A stretch of 64,000 nt of DNA from Hyperoodon ampullatus (taxonomy: Eukaryota; Chordata; Mammalia; Artiodactyla; Ziphiidae): contig OX457074.1 in assembly GCA_949752795.1 (NCBI GenBank), forward strand, positions 33,589,980 through 33,653,979. The letters run 5' to 3'. Position numbers and translations under genes: made by a program. Of this stretch, positions 1-10,454 are shown in pieces. Position 1 is the first letter of the stretch, and each line of letters starts with the position of its first letter. Under the pieces are notes generated by a model. The model was not told the DNA's origin. It saw nothing but the letters and a program-made list of their open reading frames with translations, and searched no databases.

Positions 1-365
1 GCATGTACTCAGAGGCTGCCCCTTACATCAAAATCAGCACCTTCCCTCTCTCTTTGGATAAGCACAATACCTTGGCTGATGAGCCGTGATGCTCCTTTAA
101 GCCAATAGGAATGTACACTTACAGTCACATATACCATACCAGTTCTTTTGATTGTGGAACTTCTAGACATCATTTCTCGCAGCCAGGGATGCCTACAGGG
201 TCAAGTTGTGGGAAGATGGCCTGTAGAAGCTTACAGTTGAATTTAAGAAAGGAGGAATCTCAATGAAATATTTTTAAAATATTTATTCAACGTAGCAGAT
301 ACTAATTTTACAATGGGAGTAAGTGCCAGGCAGCAATGGTGTTATAAATGACGTGTATTTTCAGA
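1..365. other. Unrecognised non-coding sequence
   Basis: No gene, RNA or recognisable transposon was seen here. It is moderately AT-rich and probably old unique or highly decayed sequence. Confidence 0.4.
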
Positions 366-563
366 GCTGGTTTAACTCTTACCTCTATCACTTAGAAACC
401 TTGCAGTTTTGGTCAACTTTCTTAACAAGCGACGCCTTTGTTTCCTCATTTGTAAAATGTGCGGGGTAACAGTACCCACTTTGCAGGGTAGGGGTATTTG
501 ATGGCATACAATGTGGGTAAAGTATACAGCAGGTGATCAATAAGTGGTGGCTGTCATTACTGT
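366..563 (+). mobile_element. MIR SINE fragment
   Basis: The order of blocks is that of a sense MIR: a decayed 'accttgg...caactttcttaac' part, the core TTTCCTCATTTGTAAAATG, then a tail related to 'cagcaggtgatcaataagtgg' (MIR consensus '...gctcaataaatg'). It is an ancient mammalian tRNA-derived SINE, too diverged to be active. Boundaries are approximate. Confidence 0.75.
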
Positions 564-639
564 AGTTGCCGAGATACAGTTGAGATGACGGTGGGGCAGA
601 TGCATTTGGGGAGGAAGGGTGTGGAGGCTGAGCAAGGGC

Positions 640-1200
640 TGAGTTGATTCAGACAGAGAAGCAAATAGAGGGCATCCTGGAAGACTCCCTGGAAGAGGAG
701 GAGGACATAGCAGTGGGAGAGGCAGAAATACAAGTCAAATGCCTGGGGTTGTGAGATGAACTTCTGTCTGGAACAAGAGCTTTGAACTGAAAATAAGGGT
801 TGTGTATGAAGGGAGCAGAATAGAAGGGAAGAAGTAGATGGGGGTCAGGATGACTTTGAATCCCAAATGGAATAGTTTGTTCTTTCTCCTAGAGGTGATG
901 GCCAGCCACTGGGTGATTTTCAGTCCAGAAAAGAAAATGATAAAAGCTGTATTTTGGAAAAATCACTCATAAACATAGGTAGGTTGGATTGGAGTAAGGA
1001 GTGGTCAAGCACTGGGAGACCATGGGGATGACCATCGGGGATCCAGGTGGGGAGGACAGAGGCAAGGAAGATTAAACTGAGCCTGGTAGCTGATTGCATA
1101 AGGAAAAGAGTAGGAGCAAGATTTCAAATCCAGGTGACTAAGGGAATGATTATGTTGGTCCCATGGACAGAAAGATGGCGGCCCCAAAGGGCAGTCGTGG
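640..1200 (-). mobile_element. L2 LINE fragment, antisense
   Basis: The plus strand reads as the reverse complement of L2 3' sequence. Landmarks are 'gactccctggaagaggagg', the block corresponding to 'actttgaat...gaatag', the 'gccagccactgggtgat' block (consensus 'ggaagccattggagggttt') and 'aaaatcactc'. It is heavily diverged. The 105-residue frame at 1047-1364 overlaps it and resembles no known protein, so it was not called as a gene. Confidence 0.55.
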
Positions 1201-1344
1201 GGATAGGAAAAAAAAGGGATGTGAACAAAAGTTCTCCAAGAATATCTGCTCAGGTCTCTTTATTAGAGCCAATAACAGTATTTACATCTGAGCTCCCTCT
1301 ACGCCTCCGACCCCATGTTCAATGTTCTCCCCCATATTATCTCC

Positions 1345-1495
1345 TTTCACCCTCACAGAACTAGTCATTGAGAATTACTCTTATTATTCCCAGGTTACAA
1401 TAAGGAAAGTAAGGCTAACAAGGATGGAGTAACTAGCCCAATATTATAAGACCACTAAGTAGACAACCAGGATTCTAACCCAGAACCCAACTCTT
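1345..1495 (-). mobile_element. MIR SINE fragment, antisense
   Basis: Reverse-complement MIR. 'attattcccaggttacaata' stands where MIR has 'ttatccccattttacagatg', and the end 'accaggattctaacccag' matches the MIR '...gggattcgaacccag' block. Confidence 0.6.
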
Positions 1496-1694
1496 CCCCA
1501 TTCTGCCTTCCTGAACTGCTGGGTTGCAGTTAGCGTTGTGTTGACCACATTCTATGCCCAGATTTCTAAGATCCCAGAACACAGCTTAATTCATGTAGAA
1601 TTGAGTGAGCATGTTGAAGCCATAAAGGCAATGGATTTGTTGTAAGGGGAATATAGAGGAAAGAGGAGGGGATTGAAAACTGGCCATTAGAATG

Positions 1695-1888
1695 TGTCCA
1701 CATATAGCGCATGGACTTGGGGTCAGGAAGCCTGGGTTAACTTAGCTTATTAGCAACTTATTAGCAACTCGCTGCACTTTAATTTTCTCCTCTTCGATAG
1801 GGTGATAACATACTCCCCTCATAAAGCTTTGAAACTCCGAAATAACAGAGATGAACCTGTTTCATGACCAGTAAAGCAATTTACAAAT
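1695..1888 (+). mobile_element. MIR SINE fragment
   Basis: Sense MIR. It has the 5' block 'gacttggggtcaggaagcct' (consensus 'ctggagtcaggcagacctgg'), then 'cactttaattttctcctctt' and a decayed 3' core. It lies between two antisense L2 pieces. Confidence 0.6.
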
Positions 1889-1929
1889 ATCAGCTGTCAT
1901 GGGGAATTTGAGCGCAGGACGAGGAACCA

Positions 1930-2300
1930 TTGAAGGTTACTGGGACAGAATACTAGGACCACAGCACACTGTATCTTGGATGCTGAGGATGGAGAGTTTC
2001 AAGAGAGAGGGCACTCACGGGTTCAAAGTGATGCGAACATGTCGGTGACCAGTAGATCTTTGGTGACCTGGGGGAGAACGAACGGTTTCTGTCGAGAGAT
2101 GGGGATAGAGGCTAGATTTTATGAGATTAAGGAGAAAGTGGGTGGTGAGGAAATAGGGGCTCTGGAGAGTAGACCACTTAATTAAGAAGTTTACAGTGAA
2201 AGGAAGCAAAGAATGGGACAGTAGCTTGAGGGGGCAGCTTAAATTCTTACCGCTTCCATGGATATAGACATTTTAACAGGGATCAAGGCCTTAAACTAAA
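1930..2300 (-). mobile_element. L2 LINE fragment, antisense (internal part)
   Basis: Matches the more 5' part of reverse-complement L2: 'tctttggtgacctgggggag', the 'ggaaataggggctctggaga' region, 'ttaagaagtttacagtgaaa' (consensus 'caagaagtttggctgtgaaa') and 'gggacagtagcttgaggggg' (consensus 'ggcggtagctggaggggg'). It is probably the continuation of the 640-1200 fragment, separated by MIR insertions. The 69-residue frame at 1976-2185 is inside it and is spurious. Confidence 0.65.
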
Positions 2301-3157
2301 GGGATTAAGTGCTGTGGGTGGAATTTCAGGCAGCCAGAGGGTGGGGGAACAGTTTCTTCTTTGACACTTGGGGCCTTTTCCAAAATCCCAGAAATCACAC
2401 CATGAAGAGTCATTTGCCTGTTCTGCCTAAATGTGAAGCTCACCCTGTAAACCTGCAGAATTTGGGGGTTCTCCCATCTCCACTCTTGCTATTTTACATC
2501 TTTGTGCCCTTTCAACAGTACTTCCAGACGCACTGATTTGCCTGAAATGATGATGCTATGAAGTAGATCCTGCAGGGATGGGAATAAAATCCCACTGGTC
2601 TAAAAGTTCGACTTTGGTTACCTTCAGCCTTCCGAAACACCAAACTGTGTTAAGAAGTTAGAAAAAAAAAAAGTATTTTGAGTTGTAAATAGCTGTCGCT
2701 ATGTCCATAAATTTTTAGTCCACCAAAAAGGAGGTGGCTCTTGCCTTTGACCTCTTTGACTAAACATTTTATGTAAAACAAGGCAGCCAGCATTGCTTTC
2801 ACATTTCCTGTAATCTTGGGTCCAGCCCACTGAGCATCACCCTTTTCCCCCCATCATCAGTGTCCCCACTTACTCACGCCAGCCCCTTGTCTTCTCTGCG
2901 CCTGTGTCCATCCTCTCCTCCCTGTAACAGCCTTTTCATTCCCTCCCCCACCTAACCCCATCCCAATTTTTTCCATCTAGAGGGCTGGGTTCAATTCTCA
3001 GTTACTTGCAAAGGCTGTCCTGACAGTTCTCGCCACATCTTCTCCAAAACTCTACAGACTGACACAGTCTATGCCATAAAAGTCAGCCTTGGCTTACATA
3101 GAGTTTCATCTAATGTCTGAATTGTTCCCTGCCTGGTAGCCTTCTTCCTTTTTCTTT
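2301..3157. other. Unrecognised non-coding sequence
   Basis: No gene was seen. The pyrimidine-rich part at 2780-3140 is weakly reminiscent of sense L2, not strongly enough to call. The 75-residue frame at 2309-2536 has no recognisable domain. Confidence 0.35.
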
Positions 3158-3345
3158 AAAAAAAAAAATTGAAGTATATTTGAGTTACAATGTTGTGCTA
3201 ACTTCTGCTGTACAGCAAAGTGACTTAGTTATCCATATATATATATATTTCTTTTCATTCTTTTTCATTCTGGTTTATCACAGGATATTGAATATAGTTC
3301 CCTGTGCTACACAGTAGAACCTTGTTGTTTATCCCTCTATATAGG
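3158..3345 (-). mobile_element. L1 3'-end fragment, antisense
   Basis: Contains the reverse-complement cetartiodactyl L1 3'-UTR blocks: 'attgaagtatatttgagtta', 'gtacagcaaagtgacttagt', 'cctgtgctacacagtagaac' and 'cttgttgtttatcc'. Only about 190 bases of the 3' end are present, so it is strongly 5'-truncated. An AT run interrupts it at 3234-3250. Confidence 0.85.
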
Positions 3346-3483
3346 TACCACTTTTTACAATTTTTTATCTCCTGCATTCTTAACTTGTGTGTATTTAGTA
3401 AGTACACCCCGTCATGGAAGGATTAGTGGGAAGCGTGGCAGGAGAGTGGTGATGGTGGCCAGAAATAAGACGACGGACTGACA

Positions 3484-3700
3484 GGGCTTCCCTGGTGGCG
3501 CAGTGGTTGGGAGTCCGCCTGCCGAGGCAGGGGACACGGGTTTGTGCCCCGGTCCGGGAAGATCCCACATGCCGCGGAGTGGCTGGGCCCGTGAGCCATG
3601 GCCGCTGAGCCTGAGCATCCAGAGCCTGTGCTCTGCAACGGGAGAGGCCACAACAGTGAGAGGCCCGCATACCGCAAAAAAAAAAAAAAAAAAAAAAAAA
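3484..3700 (+). mobile_element. CHR-type tRNA-derived SINE, short form
   Basis: Full-length cetacean SINE. It starts GGGCTTCCCTGG, with an A-box-like TGGCGCAGTGG at 3496-3506 and a B-box-like GGTTTGTGCC near 3539, then a body with CCATGGCCGCTGAGCCTG and a tail of about 25 A. Flanking 12-base target-site duplications (3472-3483 and 3704-3715, GACGGACTGACA with one mismatch) show L1-type retrotransposition. Known biology: such SINEs are Pol III transcribed and mobilised by L1 proteins. Frames read through it on both strands are spurious. Confidence 0.97.
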
Positions 3701-3715
3701 GAAGACGGATTGACA

Positions 3716-4084
3716 AATGATGAGGGGCAGTGTCACTTTGAATCCTGAGATCCCAGAGAACCTGGCTTGAGTCAGGAAGGATGGAATTGCCAGATGAAGT
3801 GGTTCTGTGTCCTCTTTTGCTGTCTTTCACACTGGAGATGTTACCTAATGATTTCTGTTGTGCAAATGTAAGAAAGGATTTGGTTGTTTGGAGTCAAACA
3901 CAGAAATGCTGAGTCCCACCAGCCTGCCCGACAGCCCCACTTCATTCTTCTTCTCCCTCCCCTCCTGCGTCCTTCCCGCAGCCCTGAAGGAAAAGTTAAG
4001 ATCAAGGTTTCACATCATGCTTCATAGTTTCCTATGTGTTTTACAAGGTGTAGCATTAGTTATTCCTTGAAAACACTCCGATTA
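3716..4084. other. Unrecognised non-coding sequence
   Basis: No feature recognised. The 70-residue frame at 3858-4070 has no known similarity. Confidence 0.35.
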
Positions 4085-4175
4085 CAAGATGAGGTGATGC
4101 TATTAAACTCCTTCTGCTTTATGGCTCTGGGAGCAGAGACACAGAAAGGTTAAGTGGCTTGGCACTGTTGCCCAG
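4085..4175 (-). mobile_element. MIR fragment, antisense
   Basis: 'agacacagaaaggttaagtg' matches the MIR 'gaggcacagagaggttaagt' block, followed by a decayed 'acttgcccaaggtc' part. Confidence 0.55.
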
Positions 4176-5224
4176 CACTTTGATGACTGAGATACATTTT
4201 TAACTCCTGGCTGACAGGATCTTACAGAGAACATTCACGTGCCAGAGAATTTTCAGTGTCCACGATTGGGGACACTTCGAATAACCCAAGGAGACAGCAC
4301 CATGCATTAGCATGCAACCGGCAATCAGCTACAAATTATCATTGTTTAAATCTCGAACAGAGAAAGGGGATGGAATCATGAGGATAAGGAAGTTTTAAGT
4401 CTAAATTTGAAAGAGGGAAGGCTGCGAACGGGTGGCCACACAGCCAGCTGTCAATATGTGATAGAGTGCTGCAGCAAAGGGCTCCAGAGGGGAAGTTTGG
4501 AAGGCCCGTTTTCCCCATTTCCCATCAGGAAACCGTGCCTGGGTCCATGAGGCTTTGCACTGCCCTGGCGTTGGATGTGTTAGTATTCTAACTCCGTCTT
4601 CTCCTTTATGGCTCTTCACGACTCTGTCTAATGACAAAGCAGCTCTTTGCCATTTAAAGGTCAAATGCCAGTAATAGAGAGATGGCATTTTATCATCAGA
4701 TGAGCACAAGCAGAAGGGAGATGAAAACTTGGAGGCTTGAGCCAAGTGCAATTGTATCCCCGGGTTGAGATTCCATGAAAATGTGGAATGTACCTTCAAT
4801 TAACCTTTCACAAATACCTGGTCACTGGGACCGATTTATCTGAAGGTTGTTAGCTGGGTTTGGAGAGCGTGTCTCTCCTGCTGAGCTGGAGAAGGCATCT
4901 GATGCTATGCTCGGTTAGTCCCACAGATTAGAAATTCCCCCAAATCTCCCAGTGATAAAGATCCTTCTGATATTCCGGAGCACAGAGGCTTTCAGGGGGC
5001 CGTGGAGGTGGGAGCGTCTACTGACAAAGAAGGTTCTGGTCGATTTTCGAAAGATTTTCAAGTATTAGTCTCCTTGAGGAAATTTACAGAGAAATGTATG
5101 TTGCAGAATAGAATTTCAATACTGACAACAGCAGAGATTACACAGCTTTAAGTTGGAGGCTGCTGTCTAATGTAAAAATCTTTTTTTATGTCTGGTCTCT
5201 TTTAAATTCCTGCAACACCAGGAA
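4176..5224. other. Unrecognised, repeat-poor non-coding sequence
   Basis: About 1 kb without a recognisable transposon. The minus-strand frame at 4401-4799 (132 residues) has no signal peptide, membrane segment or motif I recognise, and I treat it as chance. Could hold non-coding conserved elements; this cannot be judged from one sequence. Confidence 0.35.
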
Positions 5225-5330
5225 GGAGACAGAAAAGGTATTATTTATATGACTCAGGGAGGCCCAGTGAACAGCTCAGGGTCACACAAATATTAAGTGG
5301 CAGAATTGGGATTTTGAGCCACAGGGATTT
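5225..5330 (-). mobile_element. MIR fragment, antisense
   Basis: 'gggtcacacaaatattaagt' followed by 'ggcagaattgggattttgag' is the MIR block 'ggtcacacagctagtaagtggcagagc.gggatt'. Confidence 0.75.
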
Positions 5331-6010
5331 TTTTTTTAATCCAGCAGTCTTTCTGCCATTGCATTGACCTCCCAGAATCAGTAACACAGGGGAGGATCTG
5401 GCTTTGCAGAAAGAGGAGAGACCTCCCTTCTGCCTTAGAGGAAATTCCAAGCAATTCTACCCTGAGCAAGAGGATCTGGATGAGCTTGTTTTCTTCTCTC
5501 TCTCACCTTTATTCTCTGAAAAATAAAATTAAAAAAAAAGAGAAATCTAGTCATTCATTAAGAAAAATTCACGTGCTCCCCCGTGGGCTGCGGGCTCGGG
5601 TAGCCCCACAAACACAGCCAGGTAGAGATAATTTGCCCTAAATGAAGGGTGAGGAATGTAAAACTTGCAGTGGTAAATGATTCCCCCAAGATCACTGCAC
5701 TGGGAGAAGATCTGGATTCAAACCCCAATTGGCCACTTCTGAAAAGTCTGCTGATTCAATGTACGGACCCCCGCGCAGGCAGGGCAGGGCGGAAAGGGGC
5801 TGGTGGCGGTGAACCAAGCACTTGGGACCCCATCAGCCTTCTTGGCCAGTAGTCTTCCCAGATTCCCAGACCAGCTTGGGCCTTGGGGCGCATCCTGCCT
5901 TTGTGGGCCCGGAGAGCCTTTTTAAAGAGGGGTCTGTAACTATTTTGGCAAAGACTAGGGAATTCAGTCTTTGGAAAATAATAGGAGACACTTGTACCAA
6001 GTTCAAATCA
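5331..6010. other. Unrecognised non-coding sequence
   Basis: Nothing recognised apart from a possible decayed MIR around 5640-5740 ('ggtaaatgattcccccaaga', 'tggattcaaacccc'). Confidence 0.35.
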
Positions 6011-6023
6011 AAAAGAACTAGTA

Positions 6024-6231
6024 GGGCTTCCCTGGTGGCGCAGTGATTGAGAGTCCGCCTGCTGATGCAGGGGACGCGGGTTTGTGCCCCGGTCCGGGAG
6101 GATCCCACATGCCGCGGAGTGGCTGGGCCCGTGAGCCATGGCCGCTGAGCCTGCGCGTCCGGAGTCTGTGCTCCGCAACGGGAGAGGCCACAACAGTGAG
6201 AGGCCCGCGTACAGCAAAAAAAAAAAAAAAA
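6024..6231 (+). mobile_element. CHR-type SINE, short form
   Basis: Full-length copy. Perfect 13-base target-site duplications AAAAGAACTAGTA at 6011-6023 and 6232-6244. Poly(A) of about 20. Frames at 6008-6288 on both strands derive from this element. Confidence 0.97.
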
Positions 6232-6264
6232 AAAAGAACTAGTAAATCATATTCAAGGAACAGA

Positions 6265-6390
6265 AAGTCTCAGTTTCCCCACTTATAAAATGGGAGTAAG
6301 AGTATACTGCACAGAGCTGAAGTAAGGATGAAAATTTACCAAGAATGAAAGGCCTTTGAAACACGAATGCATCGTGTTATTATTCCCCTC
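6265..6390 (+). mobile_element. MIR fragment
   Basis: Contains 'agtttccccacttataaaat' followed by GGGAGTAAGAGTA, which is the sense MIR core and its 3' neighbour. Confidence 0.7.
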
Positions 6391-7378
6391 ATTTATAACC
6401 CACAAATTTTCCCCTTTTATTGTTCATTTGTAGTCAATGTTAGGAGAGCAGGAAAAGGGTGCTTGGAGCCAAACAATACTATTGGAAATGCTTATCTTGC
6501 GTATAAAAGCCTAGTGGTGACAGTATTTCCTCTCTGCTGAGTTCCCTTTAACTCCAAAGCCCTTACCACCTTGGGAAGCTTTGTTCACGGCAAACCCTCA
6601 ACACTGAAGTCATTAGGCCTGTAATTTACCCCCCGCTAGAACATGAGAAAATGTAATCAAATAAATATTATTGTTTTTCCTTCCTTTCTTAGCAAATTAC
6701 CACCTTCTGCTCCTCTCTCCCTGTGAGCTCTAATAGTCGGGCAAGTCTGGAACTGATCTCTCGGCAGAAAATTCTTTTCAATCCAAGTGCCGCCATCTGT
6801 GAGAAGTTCCCCCATCTGTGAGAAGTTCCCCATCCTCGAGCCCAGAAACCTCCTTCAGAAATCAGGAAATAAATGCCCATTTGGCTCCAAGGGAAGGTGC
6901 TCGACTGGGTTCTTAAATTCCACATAGAAAACTCACATGTGTGCCCTAAAATATAAATTACCCAAACAAAATGTATTCTGATGCCCCTGGAACAAAGACT
7001 TAATACTTTCCTTCTCCCTAAGGGAATTCTACACGATGGCACCTGCAGAGTGAGAGCAAAGTCTGGAGGTTTGGGAGGAGGAAAAGAGGGAAAGAGGGAA
7101 AAGATAAAGGCAGGAAAGAATGCTGATTGTAGAGGGTTTGTCTTTTCTGCACACAAGAAGTATCTGTTCTTGTGTGTGTGTTTCCCAAATATACGCCAGG
7201 GATGCGCCATTGTCTTGGCGATTATTCACGTACGTGATGCCCATGAGACATCAGTGCTTTCTTGAATATGCCTGATGAGGACAGACTTAACAAGAGCCCA
7301 CAGGTTAATCAGTAATGTTCTGCAGAGAGATTTTTGAGCGTCTGCTTTGAGGACCTCGTGTTGTCGACACGCCAAGAC
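6391..7378. other. Unrecognised, repeat-poor non-coding sequence
   Basis: Longest open frame is on the minus strand at 6689-7210 (173 residues). It has no recognised domain, no consistent splice or promoter context, and crosses a small tandem duplication (6793-6830). I treat it as chance. Confidence 0.35.
6793..6830. repeat. Perfect 19-bp tandem duplication
   Basis: CCATCTGTGAGAAGTTCCC occurs twice head to tail (6793-6811 and 6812-6830) with no mismatch, suggesting a recent slippage or duplication event. Confidence 0.95.
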
Positions 7379-7389
7379 ATAGAGCAGCA

Positions 7390-8348
7390 GTTATTTAAAT
7401 TATGTGTGTTGGAGGGAAATGAGTTCTTTTTTTTAATTGAAGTATAGTTGATTTACAATGCTTCAGGTATACAGCAAAATGATTCAGTTATACATATGTG
7501 AGTATATATACAGGTTCTTTTTCAGATTCTTTTCCTTTATAGGTTATTACAAGATATTGAATACAGTTCTCTGTGCTATATAGTAGGTCCTTGTTGTTTA
7601 CCTATTTTATATATAGTAGTGTGTATCTGTCAATCCCAAATTCCCAATTTATCCCTCCCCCACCCTTTTCCCTTTGGTAACTGTAAGTTTGTTTTCTATG
7701 TCTGTGAGTCTGTTTTTGTTTTGTAAATAAGTTCATTTGCATCATTTTTTTTTTTTTTTTTTTTGCGGTATGTGGGCCTCTCACTGTTGTGGCGTCTCCC
7801 GTTGCGGAGCACAGGCTCCGGACGCGCAGGCTCAACGGCCATGGCTCACGGGCCCAGCCGCTCTGCGGCATGTGGGATCTTCCCGGACCGGGGCATGAAC
7901 CCGTGTCCCCTGCATCGGCAGTCGGACTCTCAACCACTGCGCCACCAGGGAAGCCCTCATTTGCATCGTTTTTTAAAATTCCACATATAAGTGAAATCAT
8001 ATGATATTTGTCTTCTCTGTCTGACTTACTTCACTTAGTATGATAATCTCTAGGTCTATCCATGTTGCTGCAAATGGGAATATTTCATTCTTTTTTATGG
8101 CTGAGTAATAGTCCATTGTATATATGTACCACATCTTCTTTATCCATTTATCAGTTGATGGACTTTTAGGTTGTTTCCATGTCTTGGCTCTTGTAAATTG
8201 TGCTGCAATGAACATGGGGTGCATGTATCTTTTATAATTAGAGTTTTGGTCTTTTCCGGATATATGCCCAGGAGTGGGAATACTGGATCATATGGTAGCT
8301 CTATTTTTAGTTTCTTAAGGAACCTCCATACTGTTCTCCATAGTGGCT
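7390..8348 (-). mobile_element. Young 5'-truncated L1, antisense, with extra 3' sequence
   Basis: Minus-strand L1 with the 3' UTR at 7435-7730 and the 3' end of ORF2 at about 7980-8348. The conceptual ORF2 C-terminus (minus strand, 8224 to 7997) contains the recognisable L1 stretch [19 protein letters not shown]1 homology stops at 8348, next to ATAGAGCAGCA (8349-8359), which also occurs at 7379-7389, a likely 11-base target-site duplication. Between the left copy and the L1 poly(T) (7427-7434) lie about 37 extra bases, a possible 3' transduction. A CHR SINE at 7745-7956 is nested inside. The reading frame is a fragment, so the copy is not functional. Confidence 0.88.
7745..7956 (-). mobile_element. 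CHR-type SINE, short form, nested in L1
   Basis: Minus-strand full-length copy, poly(T) at the left and GGGAAGCCC end at 7956. Perfect 11-base duplications TCATTTGCATC at 7733-7743 and 7957-7967. It inserted into the L1 3' end, so it is younger than that L1. Confidence 0.97.
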
Positions 8349-8370
8349 ATAGAGCAGCATTTCATGAGCT

Positions 8371-8495
8371 CACTTCTTTTTTTCTTTCCTTTGTTCCGTT
8401 TCTCCCCACTTTTCTTCATTTTCTTCTTTTCTCCCTTTCTCCCTCTCTCCCTGTCTCTTTCTTTCTTACTTTTCCTTCCTTCCTTTCTTTCTTCC
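8371..8495. repeat. Pyrimidine-rich low-complexity tract
   Basis: About 125 bases of mostly C/T on the plus strand (TTTC, CTTC, CCTT units). Frames crossing it (8171-8617 plus, 8315-8608 minus) give Phe/Ser-rich or Lys/Glu/Arg-rich strings and are not genes. Confidence 0.9.
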
Positions 8496-8599
8496 ATTAT
8501 AATAAGGTAACAAGCATCCGTGACCCCACCATCCCAAACAGTAGGATGTTGGCAGTAACCTACATCTGGCCACGTGATTTCCCCTTCCTGTTCCTTGCT

Positions 8600-9365
8600 T
8601 TCCCCCACCTGAGGTAACCATCCTCCTGAATCCTGTATTCATTTACTATATCCATATGTATTTCCAAGAAAATTTCAAATATGTATTATCTTTAGGTTTA
8701 TAAAAAGGATATCCAGCAATATGTAATCTTCATGGACTCTGTTTTCACTTAATGGTATATTGTTAAGATGTATCCAGATTTTTGCACGTTACTATAGGTA
8801 TTGATTTGGGTAGCTATACAATATTCCATTGTATCAACACAGCTGTGTATTCATCTACTCTCTGTTAATGGGAATTTGAGCTGTTCCCTGGTTTTTGCTG
8901 TCAACAGTGCTGCCGACAACAGTCTTACACATTTCTCCTGTATGCTTATTTCTGTTGGGTGTACATCTAGGAGTGGAATTGCTGAGTAATTGGTTACATG
9001 AATGTTCAACTTTGGGAACAAATGTCTCAAAATTGACACCTCAGAGAACCTACAGATCATATCTTCTCCAACACTAAGTATTGTTAGCCTTATAAATTTT
9101 TGCCAATCAGATGAATATAAAATGATATCTTATTGTAACCTTGTATTGTCTTCCCATCATTACTAATGCTATCAGACACCTCTGACCTGTTGTTTGGCTA
9201 TATGTGAATTGCCTGTTTATGACTTTTGCTCATTTTTCTATTTGTCCTCTTATTACTTATTTATATATGCTATTTGTTCTTAACCCTAATGCTTTATTTC
9301 TGTGTTTTGCAAATATTTTCTCCCAGTTTGTAAATTATTTTCCCTTTTAAAAGTGTTTTTTTTTA
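8600..9365 (-). mobile_element. Old L1 (L1M-type) ORF2 3' region, antisense
   Basis: Reverse-complement L1 ORF2 landmarks occur in the right order: 'caatattccattgtatcaac', 'tctgttgggtgtacatctag' then 'gagtggaattgctgagtaat', 'aaaatgatatcttattgtaa', 'cttttgctcatttttctatt' and 'gcaaatattttctcccagtt'. Many stops, so it is a dead copy. It ends just before a CHR SINE. Confidence 0.85.
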
Positions 9366-9374
9366 AAAAAAATT

Positions 9375-9581
9375 GGGCTTCCCTGGTGGCGCGGTGGTTG
9401 GGAGTCCGCCTGCCAATGCAGGGGACACAGGTTCATGCCCCAGTCTGGGAAGATCCCACATGCCGCGGAGTGGCTGGGCCCGTGAGCCATGGCCGCTGAG
9501 CCTGCGCGTCCGGAGCCTGTGCTCCGCAACGGGAGAGGCCACAACAGTGAGAGGCCTGTGTACCACAAAAAAAAAAAAAAA
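9375..9581 (+). mobile_element. CHR-type SINE, short form
   Basis: Full-length sense copy with a tail of about 15 A. Target-site duplications are not clear because the left flank is an A/T run. It sits between two old L1 pieces of opposite orientation. Confidence 0.96.
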
Positions 9582-9589
9582 TGTATTCA

Positions 9590-10120
9590 AATAATCCAAA
9601 AGTAGTCATGAATGAAGGACAGAGGAACCATAAAGCAGAGAGGATTAATAGAAAACAAATAATAAAATGGTAGATAGAAATCAACTCCAATTAAAAGTCA
9701 GAGTTTGTCAGAAGGGCTAACACAGCAAGACCTGACAAAACAGCATTTATAGGAGTCACACCAAGACCTGGTTAGGTTGAAAATAAATGGATGATAATTA
9801 TTTTCAGTGCAAACAGTAAGCATAAGAAGACTGGATTGACTTGTTAAATTGGAAATACACCTTCTAAACAGAGTATTACCAGTGATTGAGAGAAATATTT
9901 CATAATAATAAAAGAATAAATTCATCAGGAAGACATAAGACTCATTAATGGGTATCTCCCTCAAGACTGAGCTTGAAACCACATAAAGCAAACAGTGACA
10001 GAATTAAAGGAGAAATACATAATTCCATAATCATGCCTAGGAAGTTTTAACATCCTCTCTCAGCAATTGTTGGGATAACTCGACAAAAATCAGTAAAGTC
10101 AGAGAAAATCTGAACAACTC
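9590..10120 (+). mobile_element. Old L1 ORF2 endonuclease-region fragment
   Basis: Sense L1M-type ORF2 5' part. Recognisable blocks are 'caactccaattaaaagtcag' then 'agtttgtcagaagggctaac', 'gcaaacagtaagcataagaa', 'aaatatttcataataataaa' then 'aattcatcaggaagacataa', and 'agcaattgttgggataactc'. Indels and stops throughout. Orientation is opposite to the L1 piece at 8600-9365. Confidence 0.8.
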
Positions 10121-10268
10121 CCTCTCAGCTTAAAGCCTGTCATTTGTTAGTTGCTATGGGTGGCATCGTGCTGAGAAGGATGGAAATCATGAGCTCAGAA
10201 GAAAGAGTGCTTCCATGGGTGATTTCCACCATGGACATGGAGTAGGAGAAAGAAGGCTGCCCCTGGAC

Positions 10269-10454
10269 CAGTAACCTCCTTAACCCTTGCTGTGCATTAG
10301 AATTAGAAAATGGGGAGCCTTTTAAAAATACTGATGCCTGGGCCCCTCACCTGGAGACTTCGGTATAATTCATCTGTGGTACAGCCCAGGCATTGTCATT
10401 TTTCTGAAATCTCCCCAGATGATTTCAATGAGTAATGAGGATTAAAAACCACTG
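10269..10454. mobile_element. hAT-type non-autonomous DNA transposon relic (MER5/MER20-like)
   Basis: Ends are CAGTAACCTCCTTAACCC on the left and the complement of CAGTGGTTTTTAATCC on the right, resembling the hAT-Charlie terminal repeat CAGTGGTTCTCAACC. The internal blocks 'ggggagccttttaaaaatac', 'tgatgcctgggcccctcacc' and the 'cccaggcattgtcatttt' part fit this group. Subfamily is uncertain. The 8-base duplication has decayed. Confidence 0.75.

Noticed and set aside
3496..3550. tRNA-gene-like A and B boxes in the SINE heads
   Set aside because: They belong to tRNA-derived SINEs and cannot be folded into a complete tRNA; no true tRNA gene was seen.
3395..3830. Repeated family of small proteins (AMAHGPSRSAACGIF-type) found at many sites
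   Set aside because: They are the antisense translation of the CHR SINE, not a gene family.
6689..7210. 173-residue minus-strand frame
   Set aside because: No recognised domain, no promoter or splice context, and it contains a recent 19-bp tandem duplication.
8171..8617. 148-residue Phe/Ser/Pro-rich plus-strand frame
   Set aside because: It spans an antisense L1 ORF2 end and a pyrimidine-rich low-complexity tract.
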